From assembly GCA_004555535.1 (NCBI GenBank), contig SFHU01000043.1, forward strand, positions 1 to 22,752: 22,752 bases of DNA, read 5' to 3'. The position numbers were made by a program, and so were the translations under genes. This document shows, piece by piece, positions 15,323 to 22,011 of the stretch (positions are counted from its first letter, which is position 1; every line of letters begins with the position of its first letter). A model generated the notes under the pieces. It saw only the letters and a list, made by a program, of their open reading frames with translations. It was not told the DNA's origin and did no database searches. This DNA is from Clostridiales bacterium. Lineage in GTDB: Bacteria; Bacillota; Clostridia; Christensenellales; Aristaeellaceae.

Positions 15323-15340
15323 TTGTCCAAAAATTGACAA
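15323..15340. promoter_or_regulatory. Rex-like palindrome upstream of the CoA-transferase gene
   Basis: TTGTCCAAAAATTGACAA has the same total length and outer TTGT/ACAA arms as the Rex operator TTGTGAA-N4-TTCACAA and matches it in 11 of 14 fixed positions. It lies 38 bases before the CoA-transferase start, contains a TTGACA, and sits just after the palindrome GGAAAATTTTCC (15305-15316). No well-spaced -10 box was found. Rex binding is inference. Confidence 0.35.
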
Positions 15341-15378
15341 TACCCCCTGATATTGAGAACCATCAAGGAGGAAAAGCC

Positions 15379-16983
15379 ATGTATACCAAGGTTTGCACGG
15401 CGAGGGAAGCAGCCGCGCTGGTGAAGGACAACGCATTTCTGGTCTGTGGCGGTAACATGAACAGCTGCCTGGCCGAGGAAATCTGTATCGCGCTGGAGGA
15501 GCGCTTCAAGGCGGAGGGCCATCCGCAGAACATGACGATCATGTCCGGCTCCGGCGTGGGCGATATGGGCCCGGTCGGCGGCGTGGAGCGCGGCTTTGAG
15601 CACTTTGCCCACGAGGGCATGATCCGCCGCGTGATCGTCGGCCATAACGGCTCCAACCACACGATCATGCAGATGCAGCAGGAGCTCAAGGTGGAGAGCT
15701 ACAATTTCCCGCAGGGCGTCATCGAGCACATGTTCAGAACCCGCGCGAAGGGTCTGGACGTGGAGCTGAGCCGCGTGGGCATCGGCACGTTTGCCGATCC
15801 GAGGCTGGAGGGCGGCAAGTGCAACGCGATCACGACGGAGGATCTCGTCGAGGTCGTCACCATCGGCGGCACGGAGTATCTGGCCTACAAGACCCCGAGA
15901 ATCGACGTGGCGCTCATCCGCGGCACGACGGCTGACGAGGACGGCAACCTGACCTGCGAGGACGAGGCTGTGCTCACCAACATCCAGGCCATCGCCATGG
16001 CGACCAAGGCCAGCGGCGGCATCGTGCTCTGCCAGGTGAAGAACATCGTCCGCAAGGGCGCGCTGCCGGCCAGAGAGGTCGTCATTCCGGGCATCTTCAT
16101 CGACAAGCTCATCGTCTCCCGGGATCCGGAGCGCAACCACCGCATGACCATGGGCGAATACTACAACCCCGCCTACACCGGCAAGTACAAATATCCGGTG
16201 TCCGCCTCCGCCGTGCTGCCGCTGGGCATCAAGAAGACGATTGCCCGCCGCGCCGCGATGGAGCTCAGGCTCCATGTGCCGGTCAACACCGGCCTGGGCT
16301 ATCCGGAGGGCATCGCCAGCGTCGCCAGCGAGGAGGGCATCGCGGACGATCTCATGCTGACGGTCGAGACGGGCGCCTTTGGCGGCGTGCCGGCGGCGCG
16401 CACCTCCTTCGGCGCGACGGCCAACGCGCAGGCGATCGTCGACAGCCCGACGATTTTCGATCTCTATGACGGCGGCTTCCTGTATGCGACGTTCGTCGGC
16501 CTGGCGGAGTGCGACCCGAACGGGTCGGTCAACGTCAGCCGCTTCATGGACAAGAGCGGCCGCGAGCGCAGGCCCGGCGCGGGCGGCTTCATCAACCTGA
16601 CGCAGGGCGCCAAAAATGTCATCTTCTGCGGCACGATGACCGCCGGCGGCTACAAGGCTGAGGTGCGCGACGGCAAGGTCGTCATCCTGCAGGAGGGCGT
16701 GGAGAAGAAGTTCCTGCGGCAGATCAGCCAGATCACCTTTTCCGGCCCGCACGCGGTGGACATCAATCAGAACGTGCTGTATATCACGGACCGCTGCGTG
16801 TTCCGGCTGACGAAGGACGGCCTGCTGCTGACGGAAATCGCGCCTGGCATCGACCTCAAGACCCAGATTCTCGACATGATGGAGTTTGAACCGCTGATCG
16901 CCCCCGATCTCAAGGTGATGGATGCGGCGCTCTTCGCCGAGGCGCCCATCGGTCTGCGGGCACTGCTCGAGGCCCGCGAGTAA
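15379..16983 (+). CDS. Family I acyl-CoA:carboxylate CoA-transferase (fused alpha-beta, YdiF/propionate CoA-transferase type)
   Basis: Moves CoA from a donor such as acetyl-CoA to a carboxylic acid via a covalent glutamyl-CoA thioester. The 534 residues hold both halves of the AtoD/AtoA type in one chain. The N-terminal half has GGNMNSCLAEE and GSGVGDMGP; the second half has the catalytic-glutamate motif VETGAFGGVPA with E330, close to E333 of E. coli YdiF. Further family blocks are GLAECDPNGSVNVSR and the GGFINLTQGA segment. The ATG at 15379 has AAGGAGGAAAA upstream. The gene lies 107 bases after the FAD subunit and begins a likely operon with the adenylation enzyme. It is a candidate for activating the imported carboxylate. 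Substrate is unknown. Confidence 0.92.
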   Translation: MYTKVCTAREAAALVKDNAFLVCGGNMNSCLAEEICIALEERFKAEGHPQNMTIMSGSGVGDMGPVGGVERGFEHFAHEGMIRRVIVGHNGSNHTIMQMQQELKVESYNFPQGVIEHMFRTRAKGLDVELSRVGIGTFADPRLEGGKCNAITTEDLVEVVTIGGTEYLAYKTPRIDVALIRGTTADEDGNLTCEDEAVLTNIQAIAMATKASGGIVLCQVKNIVRKGALPAREVVIPGIFIDKLIVSRDPERNHRMTMGEYYNPAYTGKYKYPVSASAVLPLGIKKTIARRAAMELRLHVPVNTGLGYPEGIASVASEEGIADDLMLTVETGAFGGVPAARTSFGATANAQAIVDSPTIFDLYDGGFLYATFVGLAECDPNGSVNVSRFMDKSGRERRPGAGGFINLTQGAKNVIFCGTMTAGGYKAEVRDGKVVILQEGVEKKFLRQISQITFSGPHAVDINQNVLYITDRCVFRLTKDGLLLTEIAPGIDLKTQILDMMEFEPLIAPDLKVMDAALFAEAPIGLRALLEARE

Positions 16984-16989
16984 ACGGCC

Positions 16990-17030
16990 GGCAGCACCCG
17001 GCACGGGGAAAACGCCGTGCCGGGGCTGCC
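16990..17030 (+). repeat. Long intercistronic hairpin
   Basis: GGCAGC (16990-16995) and CCCGGCACGG (16997-17006) pair with CCGTGCCGGG (17015-17024) and GCTGCC (17025-17030). This gives 16 base pairs with one bulged A and an 8-base loop. No T tract follows, so it is more likely an mRNA-stabilising or attenuating structure than a simple terminator. It ends just before the next ribosome site. Confidence 0.6.
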
Positions 17031-17050
17031 CCCTGGAAAGGGGTGTCAAC

Positions 17051-18553
17051 ATGCAGGAATTATGGTCGGACCGGCTGCTCAGGCAGCCGCAGCCGTTTGA
17101 AACGCTGACGGCGGTGGGCCTGTTCCGCCTGGCGGCGGCGCAAAGCCCGGAAAAAACAGCGGTTTCAACGGTCGAAACCACCTTGACCTATGCCCGGCTC
17201 GAGGCGCAGAGCAACCGCCTGGCCCGCGCGTTTGTCGCGCTTGGCGCACAGGAGGGCGATGTGATCGCCATCAAGACGGGGCGCAGCGCGATGACGATCG
17301 TCGCGATTCTCGCCGCCTGGAAGGCGGGCTGCGCGTATGTGTTCCTGGAGAGCGCCTGCCCGGAGAGCCAGAATGCCTATTGCATGGAGCAATGCCATGT
17401 CCGCATTCAGGCGACGGCGGCGCTGTGTGAGCAGGCGCTGCGCGAGCAGGACGGCAGCTTCTTTGAGGAGCGCGGCGGGCGGAACCGTCTGGCCGTCGTC
17501 GTCTACACCTCCGGCTCGACGGGCAACCCCAAGGGTGTGCTCATCAGCCAGGCCAACCTGGCCGCAAGCGCCGCCAACTTCGGGGACATCGGCTTTCGCA
17601 GCGACGACGAATACTGCTGCTTTGCCAGCCTGATGTTCATCGCCTCGGTCTATGACATCGTGATCAGCCTGACGCTGGGCATGACGCTTCATCTGATTCC
17701 CAAGGAGATCCGCAAGGATATCCATGCCATCGCGGAGTTCTATCGCCGCAATGGGATCACCGTCACCTTCCTGCCTCCGCACATGGCCTGCAAATACATT
17801 GGCTGCGACGAGGGAAGCCCGCTGCGCGTCCTGCTGGTCGGCAGCGAGCCCGTGCACAACCTGAGGCGCAGGCCGTACAGGATCGTCAACGTCTACGCCT
17901 CCAGCGAGGGCTGCTGCATCATCAGTTACGGGGACGTGGAGGACGAGCGCACATCGTACCCGATCGGGCGCGTGGTGCGCGGCCTCAAGTATTACATCGT
18001 CGATGAGGACGGGAACCGCGTCGCGCCCGGAAAGCGCGGCGAGCTCTGGATTTCCGGGCCGCAGGTCTGCGAGGGCTACCTGGGCCTGCCGGAGAAGAAC
18101 GCGTGCAGCTTTGCCCCCAATCCCTTTTACAGCCAGCCGGGCTATGAGCGTGTCTTCAAAACAGGCGACCTGGTCATCGAGGAGGAGGACGGCACGCTGA
18201 TCTACCACGGCAGGGAGGACAACCTGGTCAAGATCCGCGGCTACCGCGTGGAGCTGGGCGGCGTGGAGCAGAAGATGCTCGCCTTTCCCGGCATCGCGGA
18301 GGCGTGCTGCGCGGCCTTTGTCGATCAGGGCGGCACGAGGCTGCTGATGGGCTACTATGTGTCGGAAGGGCCCATTGACCATGCGGCGCTGCGCGCCCAC
18401 CTGGCGCAATGCCTGCCGTACTACATGATCCCGATTGGGCTGATCCGCATGGACAGCCTGCCGCACACCGCGACGGGAAAGATCGCCCGGGGACAGCTGC
18501 TTCCGCCCCCGGAAATCAACGACCGGGCGCTTCTGGCCCGGCGGTACTCCTAG
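17051..18553 (+). CDS. Stand-alone adenylation (AMP-forming acyl/amino-acid activating) enzyme
   Basis: ANL-superfamily enzyme of 500 residues that activates a carboxylate with ATP to an acyl-adenylate, then passes it to CoA or a carrier protein. Core motifs: A3/P-loop YTSGSTGNPKG (152-162), A5-like NVYASSEG, A7 TGDL, A8 GREDNLVKIRGYRVELGG (from 387) and the C-terminal catalytic lysine K477 in TATGKIARGQL. The sequence looks more like NRPS A domains and DltA-type proteins than like classical acyl-CoA synthetases, but no carrier-protein or condensation domain is attached. The ATG at 17051 follows GAAAGGGG. It lies downstream of the CoA-transferase across a hairpin. Substrate is unknown; the nearest plausible role is a second activation route for the pathway acid. 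Confidence 0.85.
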   Translation: MQELWSDRLLRQPQPFETLTAVGLFRLAAAQSPEKTAVSTVETTLTYARLEAQSNRLARAFVALGAQEGDVIAIKTGRSAMTIVAILAAWKAGCAYVFLESACPESQNAYCMEQCHVRIQATAALCEQALREQDGSFFEERGGRNRLAVVVYTSGSTGNPKGVLISQANLAASAANFGDIGFRSDDEYCCFASLMFIASVYDIVISLTLGMTLHLIPKEIRKDIHAIAEFYRRNGITVTFLPPHMACKYIGCDEGSPLRVLLVGSEPVHNLRRRPYRIVNVYASSEGCCIISYGDVEDERTSYPIGRVVRGLKYYIVDEDGNRVAPGKRGELWISGPQVCEGYLGLPEKNACSFAPNPFYSQPGYERVFKTGDLVIEEEDGTLIYHGREDNLVKIRGYRVELGGVEQKMLAFPGIAEACCAAFVDQGGTRLLMGYYVSEGPIDHAALRAHLAQCLPYYMIPIGLIRMDSLPHTATGKIARGQLLPPPEINDRALLARRYS

Positions 18554-18570
18554 AAAGAGAGGCGCGCGCC

Positions 18571-19263
18571 ATGCCCGATTTCAACACCGGAACCGCCTAC
18601 AACATCGGCGGCCAGACCCTGCTGTCCCCGGAGGAGCGGCTGCTCGAATATGTGCTGGGCACGCTGGCATACAGGGGATACGCCGCGCTAAGGCCCTCCG
18701 ATGCTCGCCGCGTCTGCGATGAGGAGGCGCTGACAGCGCCCCTGCGCACGCGGGAAAGCCTCTGCGCTTGGGCGCTTGGCGAGGCAGCGGAGCGCGTGGC
18801 CATCGCGTATGGCCCGGTGACGGAGCAGGCGCGCGCCTATCTCGCCGGCGCTGCGAGGACGCAGGACGAGAGCGTCAAGCAGCTGCAGAGGCTGCTCGTG
18901 CGCCACATCCATCTCTGCCTGCACCCCAAAAACCGCATCTATGTGCTCACGGCGGCAAACGAGGCGCAGCTGCCGGAGCACCTTGGCGCCATCCTGCCCA
19001 AGGCGCTGCAGGAGGCGTTTTGCGGGGTGCTCGAGGAGATGATCCTGGCGGCCTCGCAGGTCAAAAAACAAAAGGAAGCCGCGCTGCTTGCGGCCTCCGT
19101 CTGTGCCAGTGTTCAGTTTTATGCCGTACAGCCCGAGCTGGCGAAGCGGATGTTCGTCTGCGCGACGCGCCACGAGCCCAACTACGCCGAGGTGGAGGAC
19201 ATGCTCAACAACATGCTCCTGCGCGCCATCGTCGCCAACACGGCAATCAACAAGCCCTTCTGA
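18571..19263 (+). CDS. TetR-like protein with degenerate DNA-binding region
   Basis: A 230-residue protein, all-alpha by composition. Residues about 18-65 can be laid on a TetR helix-turn-helix: ERLLEYVLGTLAYRGYAALR corresponds to the first helix and turn, and TRESLCAWAL to the FxSKEELxxAV segment. The recognition part (ARRVCDEEALTAPL) lacks the usual pattern IAxxAGVxxxxxYxHF. The remainder resembles a TetR C-terminal domain. It could be a TetR-type regulator that has diverged, or a ligand-binding protein without DNA binding. AAAGAGAGG precedes the ATG. It lies 17 bases after the adenylation gene and is probably cotranscribed with it. The assignment is based on pattern only. Confidence 0.55.
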   Translation: MPDFNTGTAYNIGGQTLLSPEERLLEYVLGTLAYRGYAALRPSDARRVCDEEALTAPLRTRESLCAWALGEAAERVAIAYGPVTEQARAYLAGAARTQDESVKQLQRLLVRHIHLCLHPKNRIYVLTAANEAQLPEHLGAILPKALQEAFCGVLEEMILAASQVKKQKEAALLAASVCASVQFYAVQPELAKRMFVCATRHEPNYAEVEDMLNNMLLRAIVANTAINKPF

Positions 19264-19278
19264 AAGGAGTGCCTTCGG

Positions 19279-19467
19279 ATGGAAATCACACAGGAGCAGC
19301 TCGACGCCGTCCGCCGGGAGGCGTATGAGGAGGGATACGAGGAGGCCATCGGGCGGATGCGACTGGCCGTCCGCCTCGCGAAGCTGGGCGAACCGGACTG
19401 CCGGATCGTCGAGCGGACGAAGCTGCCGCCCTTCATCGTGCACGCACTGATGGATCAGGATCAATAG
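19279..19467 (+). CDS. Small hypothetical protein (62 aa)
   Basis: Starts 15 bases after the TetR-like gene with GAAAGGAG upstream of its ATG, so it is likely translated in the same operon. The protein is charged and mostly helical: an acidic N-terminal helix with the repeated AYEEGYEEAIGRMR pattern, then LAVRLAKLGEPDCRIVERTKLP and a short C-terminal helix. It has no signal peptide or membrane segment. Function is not recognised. Its last seven bases overlap the 3' end of the convergent ferredoxin gene. Confidence 0.6.
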   Translation: MEITQEQLDAVRREAYEEGYEEAIGRMRLAVRLAKLGEPDCRIVERTKLPPFIVHALMDQDQ

Positions 19468-19667
19468 CCCTCAACCGCGCCGACGGGGCAGGCGCGCACG
19501 CAGCGCTCGCAGCCGACGCACAGCCTCGGCAGGCGAAGAAAGGCCGGGGCGATGCCGCGCGCGTTGCGGGCCGTCTGCTCGAGGGCGATGCAGCCGTGCG
19601 GGCAGGCCTGCACGCAGACGCCGCAGCCCAAGCATTTCTCCGGATCGAAGAAGACGTTCTGCTTCAT
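19461..19667 (-). CDS. Two-cluster [4Fe-4S] ferredoxin
   Basis: A 68-residue ferredoxin with two complete CX2CX2CX3CP motifs: CLGCGVCVQACP and CVGCERCVRACP. It is a low-potential electron carrier. The start used here is the ATG at 19667, which overlaps the stop of the upstream gene as ATGA; this shows translational coupling and gives MKQNVFFDPEKC, a normal ferredoxin N-terminus. A longer frame upstream lies wholly inside the preceding gene. It may serve the Mo hydroxylase or its fused flavoprotein, or Fe-S delivery, but the partner is inferred from neighbourhood only. Confidence 0.9.
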   Translation of the reverse strand: MKQNVFFDPEKCLGCGVCVQACPHGCIALEQTARNARGIAPAFLRLPRLCVGCERCVRACPVGAVEGY

Positions 19668-20074
19668 GCCTGCTGCCCCTGCCGGAAGGCGGCATAGTCC
19701 GCCGCGCGGGTTTCCGCGAAGCTGGAGAGCGCGTTCTTGAGGCACAGCACAGCGAGCACAGCCTGATAGAACAGCGGATCATCCATCGGGCAGGGGAGCG
19801 CTTCGGCGATGTCCGCCGGGGCGAGCAGCTCCGCCGCCATGACGGCCTTGCCCCGGGCCAGGCTGCACAGCGCCGCCGCGCAGGCGCAGAGCGCCTCGCC
19901 GCAGCGCTCTCCGGGCGCATAGCCGATGGAGGCGATGATGTCCCGATGGGTGTCAAAGGCGATGGTCAGCAGCCTTGTGCCGTCCGGCGCGCGCAGCTCG
20001 CCCAGCGCCCGGGGCGATTCGGGCAGAATTCGCCACTGAGGATCCGTGGCGAGCGGGGAAAGAGAAGCGGACAT
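19664..20074 (-). CDS. NifU/IscU N-terminal-like protein lacking most scaffold cysteines
   Basis: A 136-residue protein whose middle resembles Fe-S scaffold proteins: LTIAFDTHRDIIASIGYAPGERCGEALCACAAALCSLARGK, then DIAEAL and a helix that ends LCLKNALSSF. In IscU/NifU the metal ligands are a cysteine in the first strand, one after the GC turn and one in an HC motif. Here only the ERCGEA cysteine is near such a position; the third site reads DDPLFYQAV. It may therefore be a carrier, an assembly partner, or a sensor rather than an active scaffold. CGAGGGAT lies upstream of its ATG, and a divergent promoter precedes it. The fold call is moderate. Confidence 0.55.
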   Translation of the reverse strand: MSASLSPLATDPQWRILPESPRALGELRAPDGTRLLTIAFDTHRDIIASIGYAPGERCGEALCACAAALCSLARGKAVMAAELLAPADIAEALPCPMDDPLFYQAVLAVLCLKNALSSFAETRAADYAAFRQGQQA

Positions 20075-20104
20075 GGGGCAATCCCTCGTTTCAAATGGAC
20101 TGGG

Positions 20105-20154
20105 TCACTTGACCTGATTCCCATTATACGGGCGCAAAGGCGCAAGTCAAGTGA
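20105..20154. repeat. Inverted repeat flanking the divergent promoter
   Basis: TCACTTGAC (20105-20113) and GTCAAGTGA (20146-20154) are perfect reverse complements, 41 bases centre to centre. One arm covers the -35 of the minus-strand promoter, the other lies near its start point. This looks like a paired operator; the binding factor is unknown. Confidence 0.55.
20123..20150 (-). promoter_or_regulatory. Minus-strand promoter for the NifU-like/ferredoxin pair
   Basis: Read on the minus strand, TTGACT (20150-20145) is followed after 16 bases by TATAAT (20128-20123). The start point would be near 20116, about 42 bases before the gene. The -35 overlaps one arm of the inverted repeat at 20146-20154. 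Confidence 0.7.
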
Positions 20155-20194
20155 TCTGCATTACCAAACGGAAAACTTTGAGGAGGTCATCGTC

Positions 20195-20725
20195 ATGAAT
20201 TATCCCCAGATGGACAGCGTGGAGGTCAGGCCGCACCGCGTGGTGCGGCGCATTCCCTGGAGAGAGACGTGCTTTGGCTGCAACGGCTCGCTGCCCGGCG
20301 GGCTGGGCGTTCGCGCCTATGTGACGGAGGACGGCTACGTCGTCGGCCTGTGCACGACAAGGCCGGAGCACACGGGCTTTCCCGGCGTCACGCACGGAGG
20401 CATACTCTCGACCTACTTTGACGAGGTGCTCTGGCATGCCACGCGCGTGAAGGATCCCGACACCGTCGCTATGACGGTGGAGATGGCCGTGCACTACATC
20501 CGGCCCGTCCATCCCGGACAGGCGCTGCGCATCGTCGGCCTCCCCGCGCAGATCGACGGCCGCCACGGCTATGTGGATGGCTACATCCTCCTGCCGGACG
20601 ACAGCGTCGCCTGCACGGGGCGCTGCCACTACGTCATCGTCCGCGAGGAGAGCAGCCTGAACGAGGCGGAATGCTGCCGCGTCATGCATGAACAGACCGA
20701 GGAGATCAGGAGCATCGTCTTCTGA
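20195..20725 (+). CDS. PaaI/YigI-type hotdog-fold thioesterase
   Basis: A 176-residue hotdog-fold protein that probably hydrolyses an acyl-CoA. The conserved HGGILSTYFDEVLWHA segment contains the family HGG motif at H67-G69 with an acidic residue (D76/E77) in the following helix. MTVEMAVHYIRPVHPGQALRI is the typical second block. The N-terminal CFGCNGSLPGGLGV stretch is common in this subgroup. AGGAGG lies eight bases before the ATG at 20195. It heads an operon with a DUF1292-like protein, XdhC and a Crp regulator. It would release the product from CoA after the transferase/ligase steps, an inference from context. Confidence 0.85.
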   Translation: MNYPQMDSVEVRPHRVVRRIPWRETCFGCNGSLPGGLGVRAYVTEDGYVVGLCTTRPEHTGFPGVTHGGILSTYFDEVLWHATRVKDPDTVAMTVEMAVHYIRPVHPGQALRIVGLPAQIDGRHGYVDGYILLPDDSVACTGRCHYVIVREESSLNEAECCRVMHEQTEEIRSIVF

Positions 20726-20747
20726 CGATGGGGAAGGATGAGAAAAG

Positions 20748-21059
20748 ATGGAAGACAAGCTGCCCGTCATGGAATGCATCACGCTGGTGGATGAGCACGA
20801 CAAGGAGTATGAATATCTCGTGCTCAACCGCCTGAGCGTCGGCGGAAAGCGCTATCTGGCGCTGGCCGCCGCCAACGACAAAAGCGGCGTGCAGCCCGGC
20901 GAGGACTTTGTGCCGGATGAGGACATTACGGTCGTGCGCGAGTTTGGGGAGGGCGATGCGCTGAGCTACGGCGCCGTGACCGACGCAGACGAGCTCTACG
21001 CCGTGGCCCGGGAGCTGGAAGCGATGTACGGCCATCTGGAGGACGATCCTCAGGGCTGA
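20748..21059 (+). CDS. DUF1292-like protein
   Basis: A 103-residue acidic protein. The N-terminal half reads like the DUF1292 family of Firmicutes: ITLVDEHDKEYEYLVLNRLSVGGKRYLALA, followed by an acidic segment DEDITVVREFGEGD and a closing helix DELYAVARELEAM. The biochemical role of the family is not known. GGAAGGATGAG precedes the ATG, and the gene lies 22 bases after the thioesterase and 19 before the XdhC-type gene, so it belongs to that operon. DUF1292 genes are usually near housekeeping genes; finding one here is unusual. Confidence 0.65.
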   Translation: MEDKLPVMECITLVDEHDKEYEYLVLNRLSVGGKRYLALAAANDKSGVQPGEDFVPDEDITVVREFGEGDALSYGAVTDADELYAVARELEAMYGHLEDDPQG

Positions 21060-21078
21060 GCGGAGGGGTGACGCCGTC

Positions 21079-21996
21079 ATGGAATGCGTAAAAAATGACT
21101 ACCACATCCTGCTGGAGAGGCTGCGCAGGCACAAGCATCTGACGCTGGTGTCCGCGTTTGCGCCGGACGGCAGCGTTTCCCGGACGATTGTCCCGGAGGA
21201 CGGCGCGGGCGGCGTTCGGCTGCTGCGGCAGGAAAACGGCCGCGTCACGCTCTGCGAGCCGTTTGCCCGTCCGCAGCGGCTGATCCTGCTGGGCGACACG
21301 GAGGCGACGCGCCGCCTGACCGAACGGGCCGCGGCCCGGGGCTTTTGCGTCGTCGTCGCGGACAGCGCGCCCGGCATCGCCGTCCATCTGCCGCAGGCAC
21401 ATCAGACAATCTGCGACTCGCTGCCCGCCGCGCTCCGCTGCCTGCATCTGACGGACGAGGACTGCGTCATCCTCGCGCCTGCGCGCTACGCAGAGGCGGC
21501 GGCCTGCATCGAGCAGCTGTGGGAGGAGCCGCAGCCGGCGTTCCTGGGGCTGCTGAATCCCTCGCCGAAGAAGAATTGGCTCTGCCGGCTTAAAAACGAG
21601 GGCATCGCGGATGCGGACTGGCTGGGGCAGATGACCGTGATTTCTGTCGATGAGGGAGCGGACGCCGCGGCGGAGGAGATACTGTGCCGGCTGGAGGAGC
21701 GCGTCAGTGAGGCGTCCTGTCCGCAGCAGGGGATGGATGTGGTCGAGCTGCTCTCGCGCCTGCCCGCCGAACGGCTGGAGCAGAGACGGGTCGTGATGAC
21801 CGCTGCGCGGGCGAGGGAGGAGCGGGACTGCGGGCGAAAGATGATCCTCTTTGAGGATGGCAGCTCCTTCGGGAGTCTGGGCGGCGGCGCACCGGAGGCG
21901 CTGGCGCTCAAACAGGCGAGGAATCTGCTCGGGCGCGGCGGCTGGCAGCTCGTTTCGCCGGATGAACAAACCGATATCCTGCTTGAAGCGGAATGA
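21079..21996 (+). CDS. XdhC/CoxI-type molybdoenzyme maturation protein with C-terminal XdhC_CoxI domain
   Basis: XdhC proteins bind Mo cofactor, protect its sulfuration and insert it into xanthine-dehydrogenase-family enzymes. This 305-residue protein has a Rossmann domain first: RPQRLILLGDTEATRRLTERAAARGFCVVVAD (from about residue 65), and AFLGLLNPSPKKNWLCRLKNEGI, the counterpart of the YIGMIGSRRK block. The signature XdhC_CoxI segment then comes at the C-terminus: KMILFEDGSSFGSLGGGAPEA with G265-A274. In classical XdhC this segment is N-terminal. The first 60 residues may be a decayed copy of it. The glycine-rich Rossmann turn reads GDTEAT rather than GAGHVA. GGAGGGG precedes the ATG. It most likely matures the Mo hydroxylase of 9995-15271. 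Confidence 0.8.
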   Translation: MECVKNDYHILLERLRRHKHLTLVSAFAPDGSVSRTIVPEDGAGGVRLLRQENGRVTLCEPFARPQRLILLGDTEATRRLTERAAARGFCVVVADSAPGIAVHLPQAHQTICDSLPAALRCLHLTDEDCVILAPARYAEAAACIEQLWEEPQPAFLGLLNPSPKKNWLCRLKNEGIADADWLGQMTVISVDEGADAAAEEILCRLEERVSEASCPQQGMDVVELLSRLPAERLEQRRVVMTAARAREERDCGRKMILFEDGSSFGSLGGGAPEALALKQARNLLGRGGWQLVSPDEQTDILLEAE

Positions 21997-22011
21997 CGGG
22001 AGTGGATAGTC

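Noticed and set aside
12620..15436. 938-codon minus-strand open frame across the FAD subunit gene
   Set aside because: Antisense shadow of clear family motifs on the plus strand; composition is Arg/Ala/His-rich with no recognisable domain.
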